From Streptomyces sp. HUAS CB01 (GTDB lineage Bacteria; Actinomycetota; Actinomycetes; Streptomycetales; Streptomycetaceae), in assembly GCF_030406905.1 (NCBI RefSeq), contig NZ_CP129137.1:5797501-5861500 (forward strand): a stretch of DNA of 64,000 bases, given 5' to 3'. The position numbers and the translations under genes are program-made. A model generated the notes under the pieces. The model saw only the letters and a list, made by a program, of their open reading frames with translations. It did no database searches and was not told where the DNA came from. This document shows, in pieces, positions 42,323 through 51,374 of the stretch (position 1 is its first letter; each line of letters starts with the position of its first letter).

Positions 42323-43717
42323 TTGCGTACACGCCTCCTTCCGCTCCTCATCGTCCTCATGGCCGGCGTCCTGCTGGCCCTGGGCTTCCCGCTCGCCGTG
42401 AGCCTGGCGGCGGCCGAGCAGCAGCAGGTGGTGGTCGACCGGCTGGACGACACGGCGCGCTTCGCCGCCCAGGCCCAGTTCGTCACCGAGGGCGTCACGG
42501 GGCAGGACGAGCGCCGTACGACCCTCGAAGAGGAACTGACCCGCTACAACGACGTGTACGGCATCCACGCCGGCGTCTTCCATCGCAGCGACGCCGCCAT
42601 GGCCCGGGCCCCCTGGCACTGGGAGGTGCCGGAGACCGGGGTGGGGCGCCAGGCGTTCGCCGAGGCCCTGCTCGGCCGCCGCAGCCACGATCCGCCGCAG
42701 GTCTGGCCCTGGCAGCAGGACGGCCGGATCGTCGTGGCCTCGCCGGTGGTGCGGGACGGCGACGTCGTCGCGGTCGTCGTCACCGACTCTCCCACGGGGC
42801 AGTTGCGCTCCCGCATCCTGCGCGGATGGCTGCTGATCGCGGCCGGCGAGTCCGCGGCGATGCTCGTCGCCGTGGGTGCGGCGTTCCGGCTCACCGGCTG
42901 GGTGCTCAGGCCGGTGCGCGTCCTCGACGCCGCCACCCACGACATCGCGACCGGCCGGATGAACTCCCGCGTCGCGGCTGCGGGTGGCCCGCCGGAACTC
43001 CGCCGGCTGGCCCGGTCGTTCAACGAGATGGCCGACAACGTCGAGTTGGTGCTGGAGCAGCAGCGCGCCTTCGTCGCCGATGCCTCCCACCAGCTCCGCA
43101 ACCCCCTCGCCGCCCTGCTGCTGAGGATCGAGCTCCTCGCCCTCGAACTGCCCGAGGGCAACGAGGAGATCGCCTCCGTGCGCACGGAGGGCAAGCGGCT
43201 CGCCCGCGTCCTGGACGATCTGCTGGATCTGGCCCTGGCCGAGCACGCCTCCGCCGACATCCGGCTCACCGACATCGGCGAGCTGACGGCCGAGCGGGTC
43301 GCCGCCTGGCGGCCGCTCGCGGAGGAGAAGGGCGTCCGGCTCCACGGGCACGGACCGGCCGTCACCGCGTGGGCCGACCCGATCGCGCTCTCCAGCGCCC
43401 TGGACGCCGTGATCGACAACGCGCTGAAGTTCACGCCCGAGGGGGAGGAGGTCACGGTCACGGTGTCCGCCGACGGCACGACCTCCACGGTCGTGGTCGC
43501 CGACGGCGGACCGGGGCTCACCGAGGAGGAGCTCACCCGGATCGGCGACCGCTTCTGGCGCAGCGGCCGCCACCAGAACGTGAAGGGCTCCGGCCTCGGC
43601 CTCTCCATCACCCGCGCACTGCTCTCCGCGGGCGGCGGCTCGATCGCGTACGCGCACAACGAACCCCGCGGACTGCGGGTGACGGTCACGCTGCCGCGCC
43701 ATCCGCCGGCGTCCTGA
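42323..43717 (+). CDS. gluK: Sensor histidine kinase GluK
   Basis: 464-aa membrane kinase. First span about 5-30, an extracytoplasmic sensor segment about 31-165, second span about 167-190, then HAMP. The H-box has His256 (ADASHQLRNPLAAL), the N-box AVIDNALKFTPEG, and G-boxes VADGGPGLTEEEL and GSGLGLSITRALL. It starts at TTG 42323; the SD AAAGG at 42306-42310 is distant and rare-codon starts are common here. Forms a pair with GluR, separated by 15 bp. Confidence 0.9.
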   Translation: MRTRLLPLLIVLMAGVLLALGFPLAVSLAAAEQQQVVVDRLDDTARFAAQAQFVTEGVTGQDERRTTLEEELTRYNDVYGIHAGVFHRSDAAMARAPWHWEVPETGVGRQAFAEALLGRRSHDPPQVWPWQQDGRIVVASPVVRDGDVVAVVVTDSPTGQLRSRILRGWLLIAAGESAAMLVAVGAAFRLTGWVLRPVRVLDAATHDIATGRMNSRVAAAGGPPELRRLARSFNEMADNVELVLEQQRAFVADASHQLRNPLAALLLRIELLALELPEGNEEIASVRTEGKRLARVLDDLLDLALAEHASADIRLTDIGELTAERVAAWRPLAEEKGVRLHGHGPAVTAWADPIALSSALDAVIDNALKFTPEGEEVTVTVSADGTTSTVVVADGGPGLTEEELTRIGDRFWRSGRHQNVKGSGLGLSITRALLSAGGGSIAYAHNEPRGLRVTVTLPRHPPAS

Positions 43718-44086
43718 GCGCGGGGCCGCCCGACGGCCACGGGGGTACGGGGGACCGGCCGCCGGGACGTGGACGGCCGCTTCCGGCTTGTGGACCGGCC
43801 GCCTGACCGGGGAACGAGCGCTTCCGGGCGGAGAGCGACCGACGGCGCACACGCATCGCGGCCTCTCCGCGCGGGTACGGGCTTCGCGAACGCATGACCT
43901 GAACGGGGACCGACCGCGCGAAATCACGCTCGGCCCTCCCCGGCGGCACCGGCCCGCGTTCGATCCGGCCGGTCGCGCGGCCCCCTCCGTCCGAAGCCGC
44001 GGTCCGGGCCCGATGACTCGACCCGTCCGGCCTTCCGGTGACACCGCTCGGGACACCGTTCCGCCCCCGCTTCAGCCGCCCCCGGA
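43718..44086. other. 369-bp intergenic region without a recognised gene
   Basis: GC-rich and convergent-side space between gluK (+) and the TAXI gene (-). I see no RNA gene, no plausible protein and no repeat; the short frames are irregular. Confidence 0.5.
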
Positions 44087-44110
44087 GCGACCCGCCCCGG
44101 GCGGGCTCGC
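44087..44110 (-). terminator. hairpin just past the TAXI gene
   Basis: GCGACCCGCC pairs with GGCGGGCTCGC with a one-base bulge. On the minus strand it starts 1-2 nt after the stop, which fits a terminator of the TAXI gene. Confidence 0.5.
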
Positions 44111-44111
44111 G

Positions 44112-45110
44112 CTACGGCTTCTCCGAGCTGTAGTAGCGCCGGGCGCCCTCGTGCAGCGGCAGCGGGTCCGTGTAGATCGCCGTCCGCAGATCGACGAGCT
44201 GGGCCGGGTGGACCTCACGGCCGATCCGGTCCCGGCTCCTGATCACGGTCCGGGTGAACCGCTCGGTCAGCTCCGGGTCCGCCCTGTCCGTCGTGACGAG
44301 CAGATTGGCCACGGCGACGGTCTGCACCGGGGACCTCGCGCCCATCCTGGGGTAGGCGTCGGAGGGGATCACCGCCGAGTGGTAGTAGCGCGTCGCGTCG
44401 CCCGTCGCGTGGACGCGGCTGATGAGCTTGTCGCCGACCGGGACGAGCCGCACGGGGAAACGTTCCGACAGGTTCTGGACAGCGGCGGTCGGCAGTCCCC
44501 CGGACCAGAAGAAGGCGTCCAGCTCGCCACGCTCCAGCCGTCCCGGCATGGTGTCGATGCCGGCGGACACCGGGTCGATGTCCTGGCGGGCGTCCAGGCC
44601 GGCGGCGGTGAGCACCCGGTCCGCTATGAGCCGGACACCGGAGCCCTCCTGCCCGACCCCCACGCGCTTGCCGCGCAGATCGGCCGGGGTCTCCACGGAC
44701 GAGCCCTGGGGCACGACCAGCTGCACGTAGTCGTCGTACAGCCGGGCGCAGCCGCGCAGACGGTCGGCACCGGGCCTGCCGTCCCGCCGGTACTTCGCCA
44801 CCGCGTCGGCGGTCGCGACCGTGAAGTCGGCCTCGCCGCTCGCCACCCGGGCGAGGTTCTGCTGGGAACCCTCGCTCGTTCGGAGATCTATCGAGACCTT
44901 CGGCAGATCATGGGCCAGGGCGTCCTTGAGGAGGTCGCCGTACCGCTGGTACACACCGCTCTTCACACCCGTGCTGAACGTGAGCCGGCCGCTCGGGCTG
45001 CTGTCGCCCATCGGCAGGAGCCACCACAGCAGCAGCCCGCACACGACGGCCAGCGCCACGGAGCCCTGGAGGGCACGGCGCCGGCTGATTCGGGACAGAG
45101 CGGGGAGCAT
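44112..45110 (-). CDS. TAXI family TRAP transporter solute-binding protein
   Basis: 332-aa extracytoplasmic binding protein. The N-terminus is a signal anchor ([23 protein letters not shown]). The TAXI fold begins at [19 protein letters not shown], with conserved [20 protein letters not shown] and [18 protein letters not shown]. It should bind a carboxylate such as glutamate or 2-oxoglutarate. No TRAP permease (DctQM) gene is adjacent. ATG 45110 has CAGGA 8-12 nt upstream; GTG 45131 is also possible. Confidence 0.88.
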   Translation of the reverse strand: MLPALSRISRRRALQGSVALAVVCGLLLWWLLPMGDSSPSGRLTFSTGVKSGVYQRYGDLLKDALAHDLPKVSIDLRTSEGSQQNLARVASGEADFTVATADAVAKYRRDGRPGADRLRGCARLYDDYVQLVVPQGSSVETPADLRGKRVGVGQEGSGVRLIADRVLTAAGLDARQDIDPVSAGIDTMPGRLERGELDAFFWSGGLPTAAVQNLSERFPVRLVPVGDKLISRVHATGDATRYYHSAVIPSDAYPRMGARSPVQTVAVANLLVTTDRADPELTERFTRTVIRSRDRIGREVHPAQLVDLRTAIYTDPLPLHEGARRYYSSEKP

Positions 45111-45261
45111 GGCGCGATCCTGCCAGTTCACTCGCGGTGCTGGCCAGGCCCTCCCGCTCCGCCGGCGCCGGCCCTCGCCCTCGGCCGTGGCCGGGTTCCG
45201 CCTCCCGCCCGGGGAACACGGGGGCGGCGGGCGGCCGCCACCCCGTACCCTGGTGTGCGAG

Positions 45262-46752
45262 ATGAGCGCGAAGACTTACGAGGTGCGCACCTACGGGTGC
45301 CAGATGAACGTCCACGACTCCGAGCGGCTGTCCGGCCTGCTGGAGGACGCGGGCTATGTCCGGGCGCCCGAGGGCACGGGTGAGGGCGAGGCGGATGTCG
45401 TCGTCTTCAACACCTGCGCGGTCCGGGAGAACGCCGACAACAGGCTGTACGGCAATCTCGGGCGGCTCGCCCCGATGAAGGCCAGGCGGCCGGGGATGCA
45501 GATCGCCGTCGGCGGCTGCCTCGCCCAGAAGGACCGCGACACCATCGTCAAGAAGGCGCCCTGGGTCGACGTCGTCTTCGGCACGCACAACATCGGCAAG
45601 CTGCCCGTGCTGCTGGAGCGCGCCCGCGTCCAGGAAGAGGCGCAGGTCGAGATCGCGGAGTCGCTGGAGGCCTTCCCCTCCACGCTGCCGACGCGCCGCG
45701 AGAGCGCGTACGCGGCCTGGGTGTCCATCTCCGTCGGGTGCAACAACACCTGCACCTTCTGCATCGTGCCCGCGCTGCGCGGCAAGGAGAAGGACCGCCG
45801 CCCCGGCGACATCCTCGCCGAGGTCGAGGCGCTGGTCGGCGAGGGCGTCTCGGAGATCACGCTGCTCGGCCAGAACGTCAACGCGTACGGCTCCGACATC
45901 GGTGACCGCGAGGCCTTCTCCAAGCTCCTCCGAGCCTGCGGGAACGTCGAGGGCCTGGAGCGGGTCCGCTTCACGTCCCCGCACCCGCGCGACTTCACGG
46001 ACGACGTGATCGCCGCGATGGCCGAGACCCCGAACGTGATGCCGCAGCTCCACATGCCGCTGCAGTCCGGCTCGGACACGGTGCTCAAGGCGATGCGCCG
46101 CTCCTACCGGCAGGAGCGCTACCTCGGCATCATCGAGAAGGTCCGCGCCGCGATCCCGCACGCCGCCATCTCCACGGACATCATCGTGGGCTTCCCCGGC
46201 GAGACCGAGGAGGACTTCGAGCAGACGCTGCACGTCGTGCGCGAGGCCCGCTTCGCCCAGGCCTTCACCTTCCAGTACTCGAAGCGGCCCGGTACCCCGG
46301 CCGCGGAGATGGACGGGCAGATCCCGAAGGAGGTCGTCCAGGCGCGCTACGAGCGGCTGGTGGCCCTTCAGGAGGAGATCTCCTGGGAGGAGAACAAGAA
46401 GCAGGTCGGCCGCGTCCTCGAGGTCATGGTCGCCGAGGGCGAGGGCCGCAAGGACGGCGCCACGCACCGGCTCTCCGGCCGCGCCCCGGACAACCGCCTG
46501 GTCCACTTCACCAAGCCCGCCGACGAGGTACGCCCGGGCGACGTGGTGACCGTCGCGATCACGTACGCGGCCCCGCACCACCTCCTGGCCGAGGGCGAGA
46601 CGATCTCCGTACGCCGTACGCGCGCCGGCGACGCCTGGGAGAAGCGGAACGCCGCACCCCAGCAGCCCGCCGGCGTGATGCTCGGCCTGCCGACCATCGG
46701 CGTCCCGGCCCCGCTGCCCGCCCCGACGGGCGGCTGCTCGGCTGTGGGCTGA
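45262..46752 (+). CDS. miaB: tRNA-2-methylthio-N6-isopentenyladenosine synthase MiaB
   Basis: 496-aa radical-SAM enzyme that methylthiolates i6A37 in tRNA. The UPF0004 domain has Cys in TYGCQMN, NTCAVRE and GGCLAQK. The radical-SAM core has [10 protein letters not shown], and the TRAM domain follows. The C-terminal extension of about 40 residues is Pro/Gly-rich and ends in CSAVG. It acts after MiaA, encoded 2 kb downstream. The frame is open upstream to 44821, but the sequence before ATG 45262 is antisense to the TAXI gene. Confidence 0.95.
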   Translation: MSAKTYEVRTYGCQMNVHDSERLSGLLEDAGYVRAPEGTGEGEADVVVFNTCAVRENADNRLYGNLGRLAPMKARRPGMQIAVGGCLAQKDRDTIVKKAPWVDVVFGTHNIGKLPVLLERARVQEEAQVEIAESLEAFPSTLPTRRESAYAAWVSISVGCNNTCTFCIVPALRGKEKDRRPGDILAEVEALVGEGVSEITLLGQNVNAYGSDIGDREAFSKLLRACGNVEGLERVRFTSPHPRDFTDDVIAAMAETPNVMPQLHMPLQSGSDTVLKAMRRSYRQERYLGIIEKVRAAIPHAAISTDIIVGFPGETEEDFEQTLHVVREARFAQAFTFQYSKRPGTPAAEMDGQIPKEVVQARYERLVALQEEISWEENKKQVGRVLEVMVAEGEGRKDGATHRLSGRAPDNRLVHFTKPADEVRPGDVVTVAITYAAPHHLLAEGETISVRRTRAGDAWEKRNAAPQQPAGVMLGLPTIGVPAPLPAPTGGCSAVG

Positions 46753-46933
46753 TCCGGTACGGCGAGGCCGCCGTGTCAGGGCATGGCGAAGGCAACCGCC
46801 CGAGCCCGGCGGGGGCGTGGTCGAGGCGGGGTGTTCGGCGAGGTCCGGCACCGCTGTGAGGTTCCGTGAGGCCCGGTGTGCGTCACCGCCGGGCGTCGCG
46901 GCCCGCCCAGGGGCCACGCACTAGGCTGCGATC

Positions 46934-47650
46934 ATGCTTGTCGCCGCCGCCGTCTGCCCCAGCCCTCCGCTCCTCGTGCCCGATGTGGCCGCCGGCGCCG
47001 CGCCCGAACTCGACGCGGCCCGGACCGCGTGTGCCGACGCGCTGGGCGTGCTGGCCGCGTCCCGTCCCGAGGTGCTGTTCGTGGTGGGCCCCGCCGGCCC
47101 CGGCGAGGAGCCCGGCGTTCATGGCCAGGGAACCCGGGGTTCCTTCGAGGGCTTCGGCGTGGCCACCCGCGTGACGCTGGGCACCTCCGGCGGATCCGCG
47201 CCGGAGGGAAGGCTGCCCGTGGCGCTCGCGGTCGGCGCCTGGCTGCTGGACCGTGCACGCTGGTCCTTCGCCCCGGTGGAGGGGCTCGCCGTCGACACCG
47301 GTCTGGCCGCCGCACGCTGCGCGGAGGCCGGACGCGAGCTCGCCGGGCGGGCCCGGCGGGTCGCGCTGCTCGTCATGGGCGACGGCAGCGCCTGCCGCAG
47401 CCCGAAGGCACCGGGATATCTGGACGAACGGGCGGCGCCCTTCGACGCGGAGGCCGCCCGGGCGCTCGGCGCGGCGGACACCGCGGGGCTCGCCGCGCTC
47501 GACGAGGCACTGGCCCATGAGCTGCAGGCGGCCGGCCGCGCGCCGTGGCAGATCCTCGCGGGCGCTGCCGAAGGCGCCGGCCTGACCGGACAACTCCTCT
47601 ACGAGGACGCCCCGTACGGCGTCGGGTACGTCGTCGCCGCCTGGTCCTGA
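46934..47650 (+). CDS. Class III extradiol dioxygenase-like (LigB fold) protein
   Basis: 238-aa protein conserved between miaB and miaA in actinobacteria. The LigB/MEMO-type fold is suggested by the start [19 protein letters not shown] and [18 protein letters not shown] segments near residue 150. The histidines that would bind iron are missing: Pro-Ser-Pro-Pro stands where active enzymes have a His. It may be non-catalytic. TAGGCT-6 nt-ATG with no SD indicates a leaderless mRNA. Function unknown. Confidence 0.75.
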   Translation: MLVAAAVCPSPPLLVPDVAAGAAPELDAARTACADALGVLAASRPEVLFVVGPAGPGEEPGVHGQGTRGSFEGFGVATRVTLGTSGGSAPEGRLPVALAVGAWLLDRARWSFAPVEGLAVDTGLAAARCAEAGRELAGRARRVALLVMGDGSACRSPKAPGYLDERAAPFDAEAARALGAADTAGLAALDEALAHELQAAGRAPWQILAGAAEGAGLTGQLLYEDAPYGVGYVVAAWS

Positions 47651-47816
47651 CACCGCGCCCCGTGTGCGGGGCCCCGATCGCGGCGGGCGGCGGTCACGTG
47701 CGGCGGCCGCAACCGCGTTCGCGCGCGAACACCGCGCGGCGGCGACCGGCCGGCGGTGCCCGTGCACGGCGAACGGTCGCGGAGCCCTAGCCCCACGGCC
47801 GTCCGCCGTCGCACTG

Positions 47817-48074
47817 TCAGGAGGCCGGCGGCGGGGTGCCCTCGCCGCCCTTCTGCGTGCCGTCGTCCTTGTGGGCGAGGCGGTCCAGGGCCTCCTTGGC
47901 CTTGCCGGTACCCGACTCGATCTTGTCCCTGTACTTGCCCTTGGTCCGATGGTCGACCGACCGTGCGGCCTTGTCCAAGCCGTGCTCGATCTTGTGCCCG
48001 TGCTGGTGGGCGAGGTCGGAGACCTTCTCCCTGGCGGGGGCGAGCTTGGCTTTCAGCGTGTCCATGATGCCCAT
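47817..48074 (-). CDS. MT0933-like antitoxin family protein
   Basis: 85-aa, Lys/Asp/Glu-rich, helical protein: MDTLKAKLAPAREKVSDLA, then DHRTKGKYRDKIESGTGKAKEALDRL. This matches the actinobacterial family annotated as antitoxin after M. tuberculosis MT0933. No toxin gene is recognisable next to it, so the antitoxin name is provisional. GAAGGTGA is an SD at 4-5 nt from ATG 48074. The next gene upstream on the same strand ends 23 bp away. Confidence 0.75.
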   Translation of the reverse strand: MGIMDTLKAKLAPAREKVSDLAHQHGHKIEHGLDKAARSVDHRTKGKYRDKIESGTGKAKEALDRLAHKDDGTQKGGEGTPPPAS

Positions 48075-48097
48075 GGGTCACCTTCGCTCATCCGGAA

Positions 48098-48520
<423 letters not shown>

Positions 48521-48705
48521 ATCTACTCCATAGCCTAACTCGTGTGGGCGAAATTCCGCGCCGCCCGGAACGTCCCATCGCGCCGCCCCGGAGGCGCCGG
48601 TTCAGTGACCGGTCGCCGGAACCTCGCAACAGGCAACGACCCCCATGGGGGCGCCGTCACGTAGCTCGTTCGGGGACGGCCCGGGTCGTTTGCGAGACTG
48701 GGTCG

Positions 48706-49644
48706 GTGAGAAGCGCAGCCCCCGCACCGCGGGTCATCGCCGTCGTCGGCCCCACCGCGGCCGGCAAGTCCGATCTGGGCGTCCATCTGGCCCGGCAGCT
48801 CGGCGGCGAGGTCGTCAACGCCGACTCGATGCAGCTGTACCGCGGGATGGACATCGGCACCGCCAAGCTGACGGAGGAGGAGCGCGGCGGCGTCCCCCAC
48901 CATCTCCTCGACATCTGGGACGTCACGGAGGCGGCCAGCGTCGCCGAGTACCAGAAGCTGGCCCGTGCGGAGATCGACCGGCTGCTCGCCGAGGGCCGCA
49001 CGCCCGTCCTCGTCGGCGGGTCCGGGCTGTACGTGCGCGGTGCGATCGACGCACTGGAGTTCCCCGGTACCGATCCCGAGATCCGCGCCCGGCTCGAGAC
49101 CGAGCTGGAGGAGCGCGGCTCCGGGGTTCTGCACGAGCGCCTGGCCGTCGCCGACCCGGATGCCGCCCGCGTGATCCTGCCGAGCAACGGCCGCCGCATC
49201 GTCCGGGCCCTGGAGGTGATCGAGATCACCGGCAGGCCCTTCACCGCCAATCTCCCCGGCCACGACGCCGTGTACGACACCGTCCAGATCGGCGTCGACG
49301 TCGCCCGCCCCGAACTGGACGAGCGCATCGCGCTCCGCGTGGACCGGATGTGGGACGCGGGTCTCGTGGACGAGGTGCGGGCCCTGGAGGCGCAGGGACT
49401 GCGGGCCGGGCGCACCGCCTCGCGCGCGCTCGGCTACCAGCAGGTCCTCTCGGCGCTCGCGGGGGAGTGCACCGAGGAGGAGGCGCGCGCCGAGACCGTG
49501 CGCGCCACCAAGCGGTTCGCACGCCGTCAGGACTCCTGGTTCCGCCGCGATCCGCGCGTGCACTGGCTGAGCGGTGCCGTCGCGGACCGCGAGGAACTTC
49601 CGGGTCGTGCTCTGGCGTTGGTCGAACGACCGGTTACAGCCTGA
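48706..49644 (+). CDS. miaA: tRNA dimethylallyltransferase MiaA
   Basis: 312-aa enzyme that adds the isopentenyl group to A37. P-loop GPTAAGKS, NADSMQLYRGMDIGTAK, VGGSGLYVRG, and the C-terminal RFARRQDSWFR. GTG 48706 is the first start consistent with the family length; GAGACT-6 nt-GTG suggests leaderless translation. The frame is open to 47836 only through antisense sequence. Confidence 0.95.
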   Translation: MRSAAPAPRVIAVVGPTAAGKSDLGVHLARQLGGEVVNADSMQLYRGMDIGTAKLTEEERGGVPHHLLDIWDVTEAASVAEYQKLARAEIDRLLAEGRTPVLVGGSGLYVRGAIDALEFPGTDPEIRARLETELEERGSGVLHERLAVADPDAARVILPSNGRRIVRALEVIEITGRPFTANLPGHDAVYDTVQIGVDVARPELDERIALRVDRMWDAGLVDEVRALEAQGLRAGRTASRALGYQQVLSALAGECTEEEARAETVRATKRFARRQDSWFRRDPRVHWLSGAVADREELPGRALALVERPVTA

Positions 49645-49743
49645 TCACGTGATGGCATCGGGACGCCACGGCCGTCATTCCCGCGCCCCGGGCCGTGCCA
49701 TCATCGAGCATCGATCGACTAGTGGTCCGAGTTGGGAGGGCGC

Positions 49744-50208
49744 GTGGCGATGGAGGCCGGCCCTCGCGACAGAGAACAGCAGGCACAGGACGACCTGCCC
49801 CGTCTGAGCCCCGACGGCCCGGACGAGACCGTGGACCTGCTCGCGGACGGAGCGGGCGCCGAAGGCGCCGTCGAGGTCGAGGTGGAGCTGCGTCCGCCGC
49901 GGCGGCTCAGGATCTGGCAGCTGGCGCCCATCGTGGGTCTCGCCGCCGTCGGCTCGCTGATGTTCGCGTTCCCGCTCGCCTTCGGGTCCGGGGACGGCGG
50001 AGCGGTGGTCGCCATGCTCGGCCTCCTGATCAGCTGCTGTGCGGCGGGCTGGGGCATGATGGCCGCCCGCCGTGTCGGCCACACCTGGCCGGGCCTGCCC
50101 GAGCGGAGCTCCGGCGAGCGCCCCGACTGGCGTGTGATCGCCCTGTACGTCGCGGTCGCCGCGGCCCTCGTCGCCCTCGCGGTATGGCGCGTGGCCCGGC
50201 TCCGCTGA
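49744..50208 (+). CDS. Membrane protein of unknown function
   Basis: 154-aa protein: an acidic N-terminal domain (about 1-60), three hydrophobic spans (about 65-85, 90-115, 130-150), and the ending RVARLR. GTG 49744 has GGGAGGG 5-7 nt upstream; the second codon Ala is followed by ATG 49750, an alternative start. It sits between miaA and dapF, a conserved slot, with no assigned role. Confidence 0.75.
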   Translation: MAMEAGPRDREQQAQDDLPRLSPDGPDETVDLLADGAGAEGAVEVEVELRPPRRLRIWQLAPIVGLAAVGSLMFAFPLAFGSGDGGAVVAMLGLLISCCAAGWGMMAARRVGHTWPGLPERSSGERPDWRVIALYVAVAAALVALAVWRVARLR

Positions 50209-50237
50209 GTGTCCGGACCGACCCGTACGATGGTCGG

Positions 50238-51134
50238 GTGACCAGCGCCGCCACCCCGTCCCCCCCGCCGCTCTCGCCGATCGCCTTCCTCAAGGGCCAC
50301 GGGACCGAGAACGACTTCGTGATCGTCCCGGACCCGGGCAACGAGATCGACCTGCCCGCCTCCGTGGTCGCCACGCTCTGCGACCGGCGCGCCGGCGTCG
50401 GCGGCGACGGGCTGCTGCACGTCGTGCGCTCCGCCGCGCACCCCGAGGCGCGTGCCCTGGCCGACGAGGCCGAGTGGTTCATGGACTACCGCAACGCGGA
50501 CGGCTCGATCGCCGAGATGTGCGGCAACGGGGTGCGGGTGTTCGCGCACTACCTGCAGCGCGCCGGGCTCGTCGACGCGGGTGATCTCGCGGTCGCCACG
50601 CGTGGCGGCGTCAAGCGGGTGCACATCGACAAGGACGGCGACATCACCGTCGCCATGGGCCGCGCACTGCTGCCCGAGGAGGGTGTCACCGTCACCGTCG
50701 ACGGCCGCAGCTGGCCCACCCGGAACGTGAACATGGGCAATCCGCACGCGGTCGCCTTCGTCGAGGACCTCGACCACGCGGGCGATCTGTTCACCTCCCC
50801 GCCGTTCACCCCGGCCGCGGTGTATCCGGACGGCGTGAACATCGAGTTCGTCGTCGACCGCGGCCCCCACCACGTGGCCATGCGGGTGCACGAGCGGGGC
50901 TCCGGCGAGACCCGTTCGTGCGGCACCGGCGCCTGCGCCGTCGCCGTCGCGGCGGCGCGGCGCGACGGTGCCGACCCGGCCGTGACCGGCGCCCCCGTGA
51001 CGTACACGGTGGATCTCCCGGGCGGCCGGCTGGTGATCACCGAGCACCCGGACGGCGAGATCGAGATGACCGGCCCCGCCGTGATCGTCGCCGAGGGCCA
51101 CATCGACCCCGCGCTGCTCGCGGTCCCGGCCTGA
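50238..51134 (+). CDS. dapF: Diaminopimelate epimerase DapF
   Basis: 298-aa enzyme interconverting LL- and meso-diaminopimelate for lysine and cell wall. The two catalytic cysteines are Cys95 (AEMCGNGVR) and Cys228 (RSCGTGACA), each in the first turn of its half-domain. TACGAT-6 nt-GTG with no SD points to a leaderless start. The longer frame to 49695 covers the preceding gene in another phase. Confidence 0.95.
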   Translation: MTSAATPSPPPLSPIAFLKGHGTENDFVIVPDPGNEIDLPASVVATLCDRRAGVGGDGLLHVVRSAAHPEARALADEAEWFMDYRNADGSIAEMCGNGVRVFAHYLQRAGLVDAGDLAVATRGGVKRVHIDKDGDITVAMGRALLPEEGVTVTVDGRSWPTRNVNMGNPHAVAFVEDLDHAGDLFTSPPFTPAAVYPDGVNIEFVVDRGPHHVAMRVHERGSGETRSCGTGACAVAVAAARRDGADPAVTGAPVTYTVDLPGGRLVITEHPDGEIEMTGPAVIVAEGHIDPALLAVPA

Positions 51135-51374
51135 CCCGGTGCCCCGCTCGCGTCCCGTGACGTGGGCGCACGCAGTGCCGTCCCGACCGCCTGCGGCACA
51201 CGTCGCGCAGCCGAGGGGAACGGACAACGCCTGAACCATCGCTCGAATGGGTGATCCGATTCACGCTGAGCGAGAGGTGAACTCGGCTACGTGGTGGGCT
51301 CGGTAGCATCAAGCACCGGCAGGGAGGGCATGCCTGCTCCCCCCACCGCCGGTCGACGCTGCCGGAGGTGCCCC

